Shown here in pieces: positions 50,995 to 61,280 of a DNA stretch of 64,000 bases. The DNA lies in NCBI RefSeq assembly GCF_000765695.2, contig NZ_JRPB02000008.1:1-64000 (forward strand). Reading direction: 5' to 3'. The translations under genes and the position numbers were made by a program. Numbering within the stretch: position 1 is the stretch's first letter; every line of letters begins with the position of its first letter. Source of the DNA: Helicobacter sp. MIT 11-5569. GTDB lineage: Bacteria > Campylobacterota > Campylobacteria > Campylobacterales > Helicobacteraceae. A model generated the notes under the pieces. The model made no database searches. It was not told where the DNA came from and saw nothing but the letters and a program-made list of their open reading frames with translations.

Positions 50995-51892
50995 AGCAAA
51001 GGTGCAGGAATTTTTAGAAGAGCTACAATCACCTTTGGTTTTAGAGCTTAGCGCAAATCTCCAAAGTGGCAAAATGCTGCGTTCTAAACTTGCCTTAAAC
51101 ATTGCAGCAGAAAGTGAAGAGTCTGTGTGTTTGTGTGCGATTGTGGAGATGATACAAAGTGCGAGTTTATTGCACGATGATGTGATTGATAATGCAACAA
51201 CAAGGCGTAATAAACCATCAATTAACGCATTATTTGGTGATAAAAATGCAATTATGCTAGGCGATGTGTTGTATTCTAAAGCATTTGGGGAGCTTACGAC
51301 TTTTCAAAAGACTTATCCATTGATTCCGCGTATTATTGCAAATGCTGTTACTACTCTTGCGATTGGAGAAATGGAAGATGTTGAGCTTTCAAAAGAATTT
51401 AATGATGATGAGGCAAAATATCTAACAATGATAGAACACAAAACTGCAGCTTTGATAGAAGCAACTGCCTATGCAGCAGCATTTTTGGCAGGAAAAAATG
51501 AAAAAGATGCAGAGCGATTCCAAATTTATGGACGTAGTCTTGGTGTGGCATTTCAAATTATTGATGACGTCTTAGATATTGTTGCAGATTCTAAAGATTT
51601 AGGAAAACCTGCTTTAAGCGATTTTAAAGAAGGCAAAACAACGCTGCCGTATTTGTATTTGTATCATCTCTTAGATGATGCAGGAAAAATACGTTTGCGC
51701 AAGGCTTTTAAAAGAGATTTGGAAGCAAAGGAGCAAGAATGGGTTTTAGAGCAATTACATACAAGTGGTGCGATTACAAAGAGTATAGGGCTTGCGCGAC
51801 ATTTTGGAAAAGTTGGTGTTGAAGCAATTGCTAATCAATCTTGTGATAAACTCATTGAAATTATGCACGCGATGATAGATCGTGATTTTTAG
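50972..51892 (+). CDS. polyprenyl (octaprenyl-type) diphosphate synthase
   Basis: Trans-prenyltransferase of 306 residues condensing isopentenyl diphosphates, probably for the menaquinone side chain. The first aspartate motif is LLHDDVIDNATTRRNKP and the second is FQIIDDVLDIVAD. The ATG at 50972 has AAAGGAAAG upstream and fits the family; an ATG at 50924 lies in the previous gene. Upstream and downstream genes match H. pylori HP0241 and HP0239. Confidence 0.92.
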   Translation: MVALTRIEAKVQEFLEELQSPLVLELSANLQSGKMLRSKLALNIAAESEESVCLCAIVEMIQSASLLHDDVIDNATTRRNKPSINALFGDKNAIMLGDVLYSKAFGELTTFQKTYPLIPRIIANAVTTLAIGEMEDVELSKEFNDDEAKYLTMIEHKTAALIEATAYAAAFLAGKNEKDAERFQIYGRSLGVAFQIIDDVLDIVADSKDLGKPALSDFKEGKTTLPYLYLYHLLDDAGKIRLRKAFKRDLEAKEQEWVLEQLHTSGAITKSIGLARHFGKVGVEAIANQSCDKLIEIMHAMIDRDF

Positions 51893-51904
51893 GCGGAAGG
51901 AAGT

Positions 51905-53242
51905 ATGGATTATTATATTTTAAGTTATTCTCACAAAAACACTAATATTTCTACACGTGAAAAGCTAAGTTTGGACATAAAAGACCCTAAAACAAAGGAA
52001 TTTTTAAAGGATTTAGTCGATAATAAATTTATTGCAGAAGCGGTAATTTTATCTACTTGTAACCGCATAGAATTTATTTTAAATGTGCAAAATATTCAAA
52101 AAGCTGAAGAGTTTTTATTGGATAAATTGAGTAATTTTTCAAAAATAACTTTAGAAGACTTAAAAGAGCGTGCCGATAGCTATGAAAATGTCAGTGCGAT
52201 TCACCATTTATTTAGTGTTGCAAGTTCATTAGATAGTTTGGTTGTAGGAGAAACGCAAATTGCTGGACAGCTTAAAAATGCGTTTAAATTTTCTTATGAG
52301 CTTGGTTGTTGTGGGTTGTATTTATCGCGCGCAATCCATTTTGCATTTCGCTGTGCGGCAAGCGTTAGAAACTCGACAAGCATTTCTCAAAATTCCGTTT
52401 CTGTGGCAAGCACAGCTGTTGCAAAAGCAAAGGAAGTTTTAGGAAGTTTATCAGGAAAAGAGGCTTTGGTGATTGGTGCTGGAGAGATGAGTGCGATTTG
52501 TGCGAAGCATTTAGTTAATGCAAATTGTGCAGTAATTTTGATGAATCGTGATTTTCAAAATGCAGAAAATGTTTGCAAAAGTGTGCTGGAAGGAAATCCT
52601 GATGCGAAAATTAGAGTAGAAAGCTTCAAAGATATGGGAGAATATATTAATGCGATTCCACTTCTCTTTAGTGCTACAGGTGCCCCGCATACAATTATTA
52701 CAGCGGATATGGTAGTGGAAAGAGAATGGAAGCGTTTTTGGTTTGATTTGGCAATGCCGCGCGATATTGCGCATGATATTACAAACACACAACCTAATGT
52801 GCAAATTTTTGCAGTAGATGATTTGGAAGATATTGTGCGCAAAAACTTAGCATTAAGAGAGGAGCAGGCTAAAATTGCTTATGGAATTGTAGGGCGTTCT
52901 ACGCAAGAATTTTTTAATTGGCTACAAACATTAAATGTTGAGCCATTAATCAAAACAATCCGCGCTTTAGCTAAAGATTCCGCATTAAAAGAGCTACAAA
53001 AAGGAATCGCAAAAGGTTATTTGCCAAAAGATTATGAAAAGAATATCGAAAAAACTTTGCACAATGCCTTTAACACATTTTTGCACCATTTAACGGTTAA
53101 TCTAAGGTCTGTTTCTAATACGCCAAAAGGTGATAGCGTAGTAGAAAGTCTGCGTTTTTTGTTTGGTGAAGAGTTTGAAGATAAGATGTTAGAATCTTAC
53201 AAATGTGAATATGCGCAAGATAAAGCCATACCCCAATCTTAA
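51905..53242 (+). CDS. hemA: glutamyl-tRNA reductase
   Basis: First committed step of C5-pathway haem synthesis: glutamyl-tRNA to glutamate-1-semialdehyde. It has 445 residues with catalytic Cys in LSTCNRIEF near residue 52, [17 protein letters not shown] near 110, and the NADPH-binding [16 protein letters not shown] near 195. A C-terminal dimerisation helix follows. GGAAGGAAGT precedes the ATG. hemC lies three genes downstream in the same operon. Confidence 0.96.
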   Translation: MDYYILSYSHKNTNISTREKLSLDIKDPKTKEFLKDLVDNKFIAEAVILSTCNRIEFILNVQNIQKAEEFLLDKLSNFSKITLEDLKERADSYENVSAIHHLFSVASSLDSLVVGETQIAGQLKNAFKFSYELGCCGLYLSRAIHFAFRCAASVRNSTSISQNSVSVASTAVAKAKEVLGSLSGKEALVIGAGEMSAICAKHLVNANCAVILMNRDFQNAENVCKSVLEGNPDAKIRVESFKDMGEYINAIPLLFSATGAPHTIITADMVVEREWKRFWFDLAMPRDIAHDITNTQPNVQIFAVDDLEDIVRKNLALREEQAKIAYGIVGRSTQEFFNWLQTLNVEPLIKTIRALAKDSALKELQKGIAKGYLPKDYEKNIEKTLHNAFNTFLHHLTVNLRSVSNTPKGDSVVESLRFLFGEEFEDKMLESYKCEYAQDKAIPQS

Positions 53243-53250
53243 GGAAAACT

Positions 53251-55002
53251 ATGCGATTTTCAAAGTTATTTATCCCAACATTTAAAGAAGCTCCAAAAGA
53301 TGTTGTCTTAAAAAGTCATGAATATTTAATACGCGGTGGATTTATTCAGCAAATTGGAAGTGGAATCTATAACTTTTTACCACTTGGAAAACGTGTTCTT
53401 GATAAAATTAAAAATATTGTTAAAGAAGAAATGGATAATGCTGGGGCAAATGAGGTTGCGCTTGGTTTTGTAACTCCTGCTTCACTTTGGCAAAAAAGCG
53501 GACGTTTTGAACGCTATGGTAAAGAATTATTGCGTTTTAATGATAGAAAAGATAATGCCTTTGTGCTAGGACCAACGCATGAAGAAGTTATTACAGAGCT
53601 TGTTAAAGCAAATGTAAAAAGCTATAAACAACTTCCTTTGCATCTTTATCAAATCAATCTTAAATTCCGCGATGAAATACGCCCGCGTTTTGGGCTTATG
53701 CGTGCGCGTGAATTTATTATGAAAGATGGATATAGTTTTCATGCGAGCTTTGAAGATTTAAAGCGTGAATTTGATGTGATGGAGCAAACTTATAGTAGAA
53801 TCTTTACACGATTAGGACTTGATTTTCGTGCTGTTTTTGCTGATAGTGGGGCAATTGGTGGGAGTGGAAGTAAAGAATTTATGGTGTTAGCGAATAGTGG
53901 GGAAGATACACTTTGCGTGTGTGATTCTTGCAGTTATGGAGCAAATTTGGAGGCAGCAACGCGTGTTAAGATTATCTCTCAAACTGAAGCTCCGCAAGCA
54001 GAATTCGCGAAGTTTCACACACCAAATATTAAAAGCATAGAAGCTTTAGCGGAGTTTTTTAAGATTACTCCATTTTGGACGCTAAAGGCAGTGGTAAAAA
54101 AAGCACTTTTTGATGAGGGGAAGAGCGCGCTTGTGTATTTTTTCTTGCGCGGGAGTGATAATCTTAACGAAACAAAAGCACTTAATGTGGTCTTGGGGGC
54201 GAATGAACTTGTTGATGCTAGTGAAGACGAGATTAAAGAGGCAGGTTTGATTCCCGGTTTTATTGGTCCTTTTGCATTGCGCAATCTTACAAATAGCCCT
54301 TATATTTATTTTGATTCTGAATTAAAAGATGAAAAAAATTTAATTTGTGGAGCAAATGAGCTAGATTATCATTTTGTCGGGGTGGATTTAGGCGCGTTTG
54401 AGGGGTTAGAATACAAAGATTTAGTAGAAGTGCAAGCAGGGGATTTGTGTCCTGTATGTGGAGAAAGTAAAGGTGGAAAATTATATTTTACCAAAGGGAT
54501 TGAAGCGGGGCATATTTTTCAATTAGGGACAAAATATTCTAGCGCAATGGAAGCAACATTTTTAGATGAGAATGGAAAAGCGCAACCTTTTATTATGGGC
54601 TGTTATGGAATTGGAATCTCAAGATTGCTTTCTGCAATTATTGAACAACACCATGATGAAAAAGGAATGATTTGGACGCAAGCAACAACGCCATTTTGTG
54701 TAGATATTATGGTATCAAATATTAAAGATTCTGCGCAATTAGAGATGGGAGAGAAGATTTACGCAGCATTAAATGCAAAAGGGATTGAATGCTTACTTGA
54801 TGATAGAATAGAACGTTATGGAGTAAAGATTGCTGATTTTGAGCTTATTGGATTCCCTTTTGGAATCGTTGTTGGAAAAGGGCTTGAAAATGGAGAAATT
54901 GAGCTTGTGTATCGCAAGGATTTAAAAAAGGAATCTTTGAAAGTTGCAGATTTTACACAGCTTATTATGCAGCTTAAGGAGATAGTTAGCACATGCCATT
55001 AA
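53251..55002 (+). CDS. proS: prolyl-tRNA synthetase
   Basis: Class II synthetase of 583 residues charging tRNA-Pro. Motif 1 region is [16 protein letters not shown], motif 2 [17 protein letters not shown], and motif 3 [14 protein letters not shown] YbaK-like editing insertion occupies ~230-390, as in bacterial-type ProS, and an anticodon-binding domain ends the protein. Order hemA-proS-fxsA-hemC matches H. pylori. The FxsA gene starts inside its last codons. Confidence 0.96.
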   Translation: MRFSKLFIPTFKEAPKDVVLKSHEYLIRGGFIQQIGSGIYNFLPLGKRVLDKIKNIVKEEMDNAGANEVALGFVTPASLWQKSGRFERYGKELLRFNDRKDNAFVLGPTHEEVITELVKANVKSYKQLPLHLYQINLKFRDEIRPRFGLMRAREFIMKDGYSFHASFEDLKREFDVMEQTYSRIFTRLGLDFRAVFADSGAIGGSGSKEFMVLANSGEDTLCVCDSCSYGANLEAATRVKIISQTEAPQAEFAKFHTPNIKSIEALAEFFKITPFWTLKAVVKKALFDEGKSALVYFFLRGSDNLNETKALNVVLGANELVDASEDEIKEAGLIPGFIGPFALRNLTNSPYIYFDSELKDEKNLICGANELDYHFVGVDLGAFEGLEYKDLVEVQAGDLCPVCGESKGGKLYFTKGIEAGHIFQLGTKYSSAMEATFLDENGKAQPFIMGCYGIGISRLLSAIIEQHHDEKGMIWTQATTPFCVDIMVSNIKDSAQLEMGEKIYAALNAKGIECLLDDRIERYGVKIADFELIGFPFGIVVGKGLENGEIELVYRKDLKKESLKVADFTQLIMQLKEIVSTCH

Positions 55003-55421
55003 TTTTAGGTTTTTTATATCTTTTTTTAGAAGTGCTTGTAAGCTATGAAGTCATTGATTTTATAGGTGTTTTGGGCTTTGTGCTAGAGATTATTATCACA
55101 GCACTTTTGGGATTCTTTATTTTGGTAAATTTTCGTTTGTTTGTAAATGACGCTTTAATACGCCTTAGAGATAGGCAGTTAAGCTATGAGGCTTTTGTTG
55201 GGTCAAATATTTTTAGAATTCTAGGAGCAATTTTGTTGATTTTGCCCGGCGCACTCACAGATATTATTGGAATCTTAATGCAATTTAGCGCAGTGGGCTT
55301 TATGTTTGTAAAACCTTTTGTGCAATCTAACTCTACACAAAATCCTAAAAATACGCAGGATTCAACAGATATTATTGATGTAGAAATCATAGAAAAGGAT
55401 GAAAAATCATGCAAAAGCTAA
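54993..55421 (+). CDS. FxsA-family membrane protein
   Basis: 142 residues with three to four transmembrane helices, beginning [20 protein letters not shown]. The FxsA pattern of small and hydrophobic residues continues through [20 protein letters not shown] polar C-terminal tail follows. FxsA overproduction in E. coli eases phage exclusion; its normal role is unclear. It overlaps proS by 10 bases and hemC by 13 bases. It equals HP0236 by position. Confidence 0.85.
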   Translation: MPLILGFLYLFLEVLVSYEVIDFIGVLGFVLEIIITALLGFFILVNFRLFVNDALIRLRDRQLSYEAFVGSNIFRILGAILLILPGALTDIIGILMQFSAVGFMFVKPFVQSNSTQNPKNTQDSTDIIDVEIIEKDEKSCKS

Positions 55422-56341
55422 CCATAGGCACACGTGGAAGTGTGTTAGCACTTTGGCAAGCAAATCATATTAAAAATTTATTGGAATCGCATTATCCGCA
55501 AATGCAGGTGGAGTTACAGATTGTAAAAACAAAAGGTGATAAGATTCTTGATGTTCCTTTGGCAAAGATTGGCGGCAAAGGGCTTTTCACAAAAGAGCTT
55601 GAAATGTTGCTTTTAGATGGAAGTATTGATTTAGCAGTGCATAGTCTAAAAGATGTTCCTGTAGATTTTATCGAAGGACTTGGATTAGCAGCAATTACAA
55701 AACGCGAAGATGTGCGGGATAGTTTTTTGAGTTTTAAATATGAAAATTTAGAATCCCTACCAAAGGGGGCTAAGGTTGGCACAACTTCGCTAAGACGGGT
55801 GATGCAGATTAATGCTTTAAGGAATGATTTGGATTGTCAAAGTTTGCGTGGAAATGTCCAAACGCGCTTGCAACGTCTTGAAAATGGTGAATTTGATGCA
55901 ATTATTTTAGCGCAAGCTGGAGTAAATCGCTTAAAACTTGAAGGAATCCCCCATATTACTCCTTTAGAATTTATGATTCCAGCAATGGGACAAGCAGCAC
56001 TAGGGATTGAGTGTAGAAAAGATAGTGCGTGTGTGCAGATTTTAGAATTTTTAAATGATAAGAATGCAGTGCATGAGACATGTTGTGAAAGAGCTTTTGT
56101 GCGTGCTTTAAATGGGGGTTGTCAAGTGCCTATTGGGGTTAATGCGCAGTTTGAAAATGGTAGTTTAAGAGTGCGTGCGATTCTAGGCTTGCCAGATGGA
56201 AGTGAGATATTGCGTGAAAATGTAGAGAGTGAAGTTTCTAGCCTTAAAGATTGTGAATATATCGGAGTAGAGTTGGCAGAATCTTTTTTAAAAAGGGGCG
56301 CAAAAGAAATTTTGCAAAAAGCACAAAATTGGGAATTTTAA
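55409..56341 (+). CDS. hemC: hydroxymethylbilane synthase (porphobilinogen deaminase)
   Basis: Joins four porphobilinogens into hydroxymethylbilane in haem synthesis. It has 310 residues: [12 protein letters not shown] at the start, HSLKDVP near 82, [20 protein letters not shown] near 145, and the cofactor-bearing cysteine in [10 protein letters not shown] near 235. GAAAAATC precedes the ATG. It ends the hisD operon; a hairpin with U-tract follows at 56401. Confidence 0.96.
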   Translation: MQKLTIGTRGSVLALWQANHIKNLLESHYPQMQVELQIVKTKGDKILDVPLAKIGGKGLFTKELEMLLLDGSIDLAVHSLKDVPVDFIEGLGLAAITKREDVRDSFLSFKYENLESLPKGAKVGTTSLRRVMQINALRNDLDCQSLRGNVQTRLQRLENGEFDAIILAQAGVNRLKLEGIPHITPLEFMIPAMGQAALGIECRKDSACVQILEFLNDKNAVHETCCERAFVRALNGGCQVPIGVNAQFENGSLRVRAILGLPDGSEILRENVESEVSSLKDCEYIGVELAESFLKRGAKEILQKAQNWEF

Positions 56342-56400
56342 GTTTAATAACACCAAAAAAGTAATTGCTTAAAATTCTCTTGAAATTTAATCTTTGGGAT

Positions 56401-56424
56401 AATTCTAAAAAAGTAGAATTTTTT
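56401..56424 (+). terminator. rho-independent terminator after hemC
   Basis: AATTCTA and TAGAATT pair around AAAAAG and are followed by TTTT. The stem is AT-rich but perfect, and sits about 60 bases after the hemC stop, before the tRNA-Pro promoter. Confidence 0.5.
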
Positions 56425-56504
56425 GTATTTTGAGATTTGATTTTTTTGTAAAAAAACCATAAATATAAATCTTTTTCAGTATTTTCTTTTAATCTTTTTT
56501 TATA

Positions 56505-56510
56505 TATAAT
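56505..56510 (+). promoter_or_regulatory. -10 of the tRNA-Pro promoter
   Basis: Perfect TATAAT within TATATATAAT, 27 bases upstream of the tRNA 5' end, after a T-rich stretch. Confidence 0.6.
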
Positions 56511-56537
56511 AACACTTCTGTTTTTAGGAATGCTACT

Positions 56538-56615
56538 CGGAGTATAGCGCAGTCTGGCTAGCGCACACCCTTGGGGTGGGTGAGGTCGTGGGTTCAAATC
56601 CCGCTACTCCGACCA
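56538..56615 (+). tRNA. tRNA-Pro (anticodon GGG)
   Basis: 78-base cloverleaf: acceptor CGGAGTA pairs TACTCCG, D-arm AGCGCAGTCTGGCTAGCGC, anticodon stem CACCC/GGGTG with loop TTGGGGT giving GGG, T-arm GTGGG/CCCGC with TTCAAAT, and an encoded CCA. It reads CCC and CCU. Confidence 0.95.
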
Positions 56616-56621
56616 TATAAT
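56616..56621 (+). promoter_or_regulatory. -10 of ilvE immediately after the tRNA
   Basis: TATAAT starts at the first base after the encoded CCA of tRNA-Pro, 36 bases before the ilvE ATG. The upstream promoter region would therefore lie inside the tRNA gene. Confidence 0.4.
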
Positions 56622-56656
56622 TACAGACTTTTAAGTGTTAAAATTGGAGATTTATT

Positions 56657-57574
56657 ATGAATGAAGCAAAATCAATTTGGATGGATGGGAAATTGGTTCC
56701 TTGGAAAGAAGCAAATGTTCATATTCTAACCCACACTTTGCATTATGGAAATGGTGTAATTGAAGGCACTAGAGCTTATAAAACTGATAAAGGTATGGTG
56801 ATTTTTCGTCTTAAAGAACATACTAGGAGACTTTTAAATTCTGCCAAAATTGTTGCGATTAATGTTCCTTATACTCAAGAAGAGCTTGAAAATGCACAAA
56901 TTGAAGTTTTAAAAGACAATACTTTTAATAGCAATGTTTATTTGCGTCCTTTAATTTATTTGGGCTATGGAGTAATGGGAGTGTATCATAAAAACGCTCC
57001 TGTTAGAGCAGCTATTGCCGCTTGGGAATGGGGAGCATATCTAGGTGATGAAGGTTTAGAAAAAGGAATCCGCGTAAAAACTGCATCTATTGTTAGAAAT
57101 TCTACAAAATCACTTTTTGGTAAAGCAAAGGCTTGTGGAAACTATCTAAATTCACAAATGGCAAAATTTGAAGCGATTGAATGCGGGTATGAAGAAGCTT
57201 TGTTGTTAGATGATAATGGAATGGTTGCAGAGGGTAGCGGAGAATGCTTTTTTATTGTGCGTAATGGGACTTTAATTACACCTCCAAATGATAGCGCATT
57301 AGAATCTATTACACAAGATTCTATGATACATATTGCCAAAGACTTAGGAATCAAAGTAGAAAAGCGCAATATTACGCGCGATGAAGTTTATATTGCTGAT
57401 GAGGCATTTTTCACTGGAACTGCGGCAGAAGTTACGCCTATTTGTGAGCTAGATGCGCGCATTATCGGTAATGGCAGACGCGGTGAAATGACACACAAGC
57501 TTCAAAGTGCATTTTTTGATGTTGTTTATGGACGCAATGAAAAATTTGCCCATTGGCTTACTTATATTAAATAA
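56657..57574 (+). CDS. ilvE: branched-chain amino acid aminotransferase
   Basis: PLP-dependent class IV aminotransferase of 305 residues making Ile, Leu and Val from their keto acids. It has the IWMDGKLVPWKEANVHILTH start, an active-site lysine within SLFGKAKACGNYLNSQ, and GMVAEGSGECFFIVRNG near 195. TTGGAG precedes the ATG. It is the first gene after tRNA-Pro and is followed by the SPFH gene. Confidence 0.93.
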   Translation: MNEAKSIWMDGKLVPWKEANVHILTHTLHYGNGVIEGTRAYKTDKGMVIFRLKEHTRRLLNSAKIVAINVPYTQEELENAQIEVLKDNTFNSNVYLRPLIYLGYGVMGVYHKNAPVRAAIAAWEWGAYLGDEGLEKGIRVKTASIVRNSTKSLFGKAKACGNYLNSQMAKFEAIECGYEEALLLDDNGMVAEGSGECFFIVRNGTLITPPNDSALESITQDSMIHIAKDLGIKVEKRNITRDEVYIADEAFFTGTAAEVTPICELDARIIGNGRRGEMTHKLQSAFFDVVYGRNEKFAHWLTYIK

Positions 57575-57584
57575 AAGGTTGTTT

Positions 57585-58673
57585 ATGCCGATTGATTTAA
57601 ATGAACATTTAAGACAAAAAAACAAAAATTATCAAAACCCAAATGATAATAATTCCAACAATGGAAATGGTGGAGATAGCGGAGGAAATAAAAATCACGG
57701 ATTCCAAACTCCAAAAATGCCAAATTTCAGTATGCCAAATGGTAAAAAAATGGCTGGAATTTATGTTGTTGTCATCTTGGCGATTCTATTTTTTTTACTC
57801 AAGCCTTTTACGATTATTAATAGTGGGGAAGTGGGTGTGAAAATTACCACAGGGGAGTTTGACCCTACGCCATTACAACCGGGAATCCATTTTTTTATTC
57901 CGGGCATTCAAAGGATTATTGCGGTGAATACAAAAGTTAGAATCGCAGAATTTACAAGTGTGGAGACTTCAAGCTATCGCAATCGCGATGAGGGGAGCTT
58001 AAGAAACCAAGCAATTAGCGTGTTGGATTCTAGGGGTTTATCTGTATCAGTAGAACTTGCTGTGCAGTATCGTTTAGACCCTTTAAGTGTGCCTCAAACT
58101 ATTGCAACATGGGGGCAAAATTGGGAAGAGAGAATCATTACTCCTGTGATTCGTGAAATTGTGCGCAATGTTGTAGGAAGTTTTCCAGCTGAGGAGTTGC
58201 CGACAAAACGCAACGAAATTGCAACCCTTATTGACCAACGCTTTAGAGAAAATATCAATAGTTTGGAAAATCGTCCAGTAGAACTTGTCTCTATCCAGCT
58301 AACAGAAATTGTTTTGCCAATTGCGATTAAAGAACAAATTGAACGCGTGCAAGTTGCGCGTCAAGAAGCAGAGCGCGCAAGATATGAAGTAGAACGTGCT
58401 AAACAAGAAGCAGAGAAAAAGGCAGCCCTTGCAAAAGGGGTTGCTGATGCAACGATTATTGAAGCAGATGCACAGGCAAAAGCAAACCGCCTAATTAGTC
58501 AAAGTTTGAATAATCCCTTATTGCAATTACGACAAATTGAAGTGCAAGGGAAATTTAACGAAGCCTTGCAAAATAATCGCGATGCAAAGATTTTCTTAAC
58601 GCCCGGTGGTGCAACACCAAATATTTGGCTAGATTCTAAAGATAATCAACGCGCAAGTTCTGTAAGTCAATAA
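57585..58673 (+). CDS. SPFH/band-7 (prohibitin-like) membrane protein, HP0248-like
   Basis: 362 residues: a glycine/asparagine-rich cytoplasmic N-terminus (residues ~10-60), one transmembrane helix (~62-84), a band-7/SPFH domain (~85-275, starting INSGEVGVKITTGEF), and a helical Glu/Ala/Lys-rich stalk (ERARYEVERAKQEAEKKAAL). The pattern is HflK/prohibitin-like; such proteins form large membrane rings that scaffold proteases. The ATG at 57585 has AAAGGTTG upstream. The gene is 10 bases after ilvE. Confidence 0.9.
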   Translation: MPIDLNEHLRQKNKNYQNPNDNNSNNGNGGDSGGNKNHGFQTPKMPNFSMPNGKKMAGIYVVVILAILFFLLKPFTIINSGEVGVKITTGEFDPTPLQPGIHFFIPGIQRIIAVNTKVRIAEFTSVETSSYRNRDEGSLRNQAISVLDSRGLSVSVELAVQYRLDPLSVPQTIATWGQNWEERIITPVIREIVRNVVGSFPAEELPTKRNEIATLIDQRFRENINSLENRPVELVSIQLTEIVLPIAIKEQIERVQVARQEAERARYEVERAKQEAEKKAALAKGVADATIIEADAQAKANRLISQSLNNPLLQLRQIEVQGKFNEALQNNRDAKIFLTPGGATPNIWLDSKDNQRASSVSQ

Positions 58674-58684
58674 GGATTCTTGAA

Positions 58685-59377
58685 GTGCAAGAGATTTGGC
58701 AACAAATTGCGTGGGAAAAACTCAATGGTTTGATTCCTGTTATCGTGCAAGATTATCAAACGCAAGCTGTTTTAATGCTTGCCTTTATGAACAAGGAAGC
58801 TTTGGAGTTAAGCTTGCGAAGTAGATTTGCTCATTATTTTTCGCGCTCTAAGCAACGCATTTGGAAAAAGGGTGAGCAAAGCGGACATACACAAAAAATC
58901 CACGCTATAGCGTTGGATTGTGATAAAGATAGTTTGCTTTTAAAGGTAGAACAACAAGGTGTAGCTTGTCATACAGGCGAAAAAAGTTGTTTTTTTAACA
59001 CGATTGACTTGGATAGCTTTGTGATAGAATCAAAGATTGAATCCAAAATGAATTCATCTGTGATTTATGGGGCAGTAGATGCTTTATACCACACTTTATT
59101 AGAGCGAAAAAATGCAAACCCAAAAACTTCTTACACTGCAAAACTTTATTACAAGGGTGAAAATACGATTGCAAAAAAAATTGTTGAAGAAGCAGCAGAA
59201 CTTGGCTTTGCTATTAAGGATAATAATAACAAAGAAATCATTTATGAAGCAGCGGATTTACTTTATCATTCTCTTGTTGGATTGGCATATAAGGATATTT
59301 CTCCTGATTTAGTTAAACAAGAGATTTTAAGGCGTTTTGGGCTAAGTGGAATTGATGAAAAAAATGCAAGGCAATAG
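58685..59377 (+). CDS. hisIE: bifunctional phosphoribosyl-AMP cyclohydrolase / PR-ATP pyrophosphatase
   Basis: 230 residues fusing HisI (1-~115) and HisE (~125-230), steps two and three of histidine synthesis. HisI motifs include WKKGEQSGHTQ and CDKDSLLLKVEQQGVACHTG with zinc-binding cysteines; HisE has KIVEEAAELGFAIK and YEAADLLYH. The GTG start is preceded by TAAGGATT. It is separate from hisD (48953). Confidence 0.93.
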   Translation: MQEIWQQIAWEKLNGLIPVIVQDYQTQAVLMLAFMNKEALELSLRSRFAHYFSRSKQRIWKKGEQSGHTQKIHAIALDCDKDSLLLKVEQQGVACHTGEKSCFFNTIDLDSFVIESKIESKMNSSVIYGAVDALYHTLLERKNANPKTSYTAKLYYKGENTIAKKIVEEAAELGFAIKDNNNKEIIYEAADLLYHSLVGLAYKDISPDLVKQEILRRFGLSGIDEKNARQ

Positions 59378-59392
59378 TGTGAGTGTTTCGAT

Positions 59393-59926
59393 ATGGAAGG
59401 AATAAAAGGGTATCTACTAAAACTCTTAGATATATCGCATTTTTTTGCGTTACCTGATTATTTGGTGCTAATTTGTATTTTTTTATGTATTTTATTAATT
59501 TTTCTACTAAGTATTGCTTTGCGCGCACGCGCTTTTATTTTTCTTATTTTATTTTTATCAAGCGGAGCATTAGTTATTGTTTCACCCTTTATTTACCAAA
59601 GTATTATGGAATCGTATTTAAAAAAGATAGAATTTACACTTACGCATAATAAAAGCTTACAATACGATGCAGTGTATTTTGTGGAAGGAAGTTTTAAAAA
59701 CTTAGGATTATTAGATTTTAGGGGTTGTGTGGTTAAGGTAGATTTGATTCCAAAAGGCTTAAAAAGACTTGAGCGCATAAAACATAAGATAAATCCTAAA
59801 TATTCGCATATTGAGATTTATAAAACTCCATTAAAAAAGCAAGAATCAATGGACTTTAAGCTTGTTATTCCTTCGCCTAATCGCGAGTTAAGTTTTGAGC
59901 TAAATACAAAAGGCGCGTGTTATTAA
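59393..59926 (+). CDS. DUF2393-like membrane protein
   Basis: 177 residues with two closely spaced N-terminal transmembrane helices (~22-45 and ~48-70) and a beta-rich C-terminal domain (~85-170, with FVEGSFKNLGLLDFRGCVVKV). The arrangement matches DUF2393 proteins of Campylobacterota; the function is unknown. GGAAGGAAT overlaps the start region. pdxA follows immediately, the ATG touching its stop. Confidence 0.75.
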   Translation: MEGIKGYLLKLLDISHFFALPDYLVLICIFLCILLIFLLSIALRARAFIFLILFLSSGALVIVSPFIYQSIMESYLKKIEFTLTHNKSLQYDAVYFVEGSFKNLGLLDFRGCVVKVDLIPKGLKRLERIKHKINPKYSHIEIYKTPLKKQESMDFKLVIPSPNRELSFELNTKGACY

Positions 59927-60901
59927 ATGAAAATTGCAATAAGTGTTGGCGACCCAAATGGAGTGGGATTAGAGATTTTATTAAAGAATCATAAAAAAGT
60001 TTGCAAGCTTTGCAATCCTGTGTATTGCGTGGATAAAGATTTATTAAAAAGTGCTGCTAAAAAATTATCCCTCAAGATTCCAAAATCTCTAGTTTGCAAA
60101 TCCCCTTTAATAAAACTCCCAAAGATTATCCCTGGAGAAATCAATAAAGATAGCGGAGCTTATGCGTATGCAAGTTTTTTGCAAGGTTTAAATTTAACAC
60201 TAAAGCGAAAAACAAAAGCATTAGTAACTTTGCCGATTCATAAAAAAGCATGGCAGTTAGCAGGGATTCCTTACGCTGGGCATACAGAAGCTTTGCGTGA
60301 TATTTTAAAAGAGAGTTTAAAAAAAAATGGACAACTAAAAAAACAAGAGGAAAGTCAAGCAATTATGATGCTAGGCTCTCCAAAACTTTATGTTGCTCTT
60401 TTTAGTGATCATATTGCGCTAAAGGAAATTTCAGCACGTATTAAAGTGGAATCTTTAAAAAATTTTTTATTTGCTTTTGCGCCACATATTTTAAAAACAC
60501 CTTGTGGGGTTTTGGGGTTAAATCCGCATGCTGGAGATTTTGGTGTGTTAGGAGATGAGGAAAATGCCATAAGAGAAGCAATTACCTTTGTCAATACAAG
60601 CTTGGGTAAAGAAGTGTATATTGGTCCGCTTGTGCCTGATACTGCGTTTGTCGGCAAGCATTTGCACTATTATGTGGCAATGTATCATGATCAAGGATTG
60701 ATTCCGCTTAAGACTTTGTATTTTAAAGAAAGTATCAATATTACACTTAATCTCCCTATTATTCGCACTTCTGTTGATCATGGCACAGCCTTTGATATTG
60801 CATATCAAAATAAAGCAAAATCTAAGAGCTATCTAAATGCCATAAAAGAAGCAGTTTTACGCGCAAAACTTCAAAATGAAAAGGCTAAAATTTACTGCTA
60901 G
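59927..60901 (+). CDS. pdxA: 4-hydroxythreonine-4-phosphate dehydrogenase
   Basis: Vitamin B6 (PLP) synthesis by the DXP-dependent route. It has 324 residues: AISVGDPNGVGLEIL at the start, TLPIHKKAW and GHTEALRDI for metal and substrate, and MYHDQGLIPLKTL plus TSVDHGTAFDIAY near the end. It has an A9 run (60319-60327) in a lysine-rich stretch. The partner pdxJ is not adjacent in this window. Confidence 0.94.
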   Translation: MKIAISVGDPNGVGLEILLKNHKKVCKLCNPVYCVDKDLLKSAAKKLSLKIPKSLVCKSPLIKLPKIIPGEINKDSGAYAYASFLQGLNLTLKRKTKALVTLPIHKKAWQLAGIPYAGHTEALRDILKESLKKNGQLKKQEESQAIMMLGSPKLYVALFSDHIALKEISARIKVESLKNFLFAFAPHILKTPCGVLGLNPHAGDFGVLGDEENAIREAITFVNTSLGKEVYIGPLVPDTAFVGKHLHYYVAMYHDQGLIPLKTLYFKESINITLNLPIIRTSVDHGTAFDIAYQNKAKSKSYLNAIKEAVLRAKLQNEKAKIYC

Positions 60902-60929
60902 TTATAAAGAAAAAATTATTAAAAAATGT

Positions 60930-60935
60930 TATAAT
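60930..60935 (+). promoter_or_regulatory. extended -10 of the clpS-clpA operon
   Basis: TATAAT preceded by TGT, 30 bases before the clpS TTG, in the 63-base gap after pdxA. Confidence 0.6.
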
Positions 60936-60964
60936 TTACGCTATCTTAAAACTTAAGGAATATT

Positions 60965-61270
60965 TTGCCAAAAGACGCACAAATTGACCCTATTGTAGAA
61001 ACATTGGAAAAAATTCAAGAACCCATCCGTTATCGTGTAATTTTGTTAAATGACGATTACACAACACAAGAGTTTGTAATGGAAGTGTTGCAAGTCATTT
61101 TTCATAAGAGTTTTGAAGAATCATTGAACTTAATGTTACAAATTCATCATAATGGAAAAGGGATATGTGGAATCTATCCTTATGATATTGCAGAAATTAA
61201 AGCTGCTCAAGTGCGTAAAATGGCTAAGGAAAAGCAATATCCCTTGCGTGCAATTTTAGAAAAAATATAA
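60965..61270 (+). CDS. clpS: ClpA adaptor protein ClpS
   Basis: N-end rule adaptor that delivers substrates to ClpA. It has 101 residues: RVILLNDDYTTQEFVMEVLQ at the N-terminal fold, with Asn-Asp of the binding pocket, and HHNGKGICGIYPYDIAEIKAAQV. The start codon is TTG at 60965 with TTAAGGAA upstream. It is 10 bases before clpA. Confidence 0.94.
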   Translation: MPKDAQIDPIVETLEKIQEPIRYRVILLNDDYTTQEFVMEVLQVIFHKSFEESLNLMLQIHHNGKGICGIYPYDIAEIKAAQVRKMAKEKQYPLRAILEKI

Positions 61271-61280
61271 GAGATTTAAA

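Noticed and set aside
56446-56458. T-run/A-run hairpin before tRNA-Pro as a terminator
   Set aside because: Pure T/A pairing in AT-rich DNA; the preceding AATTCTA/TAGAATT hairpin with U-tract is a better candidate.
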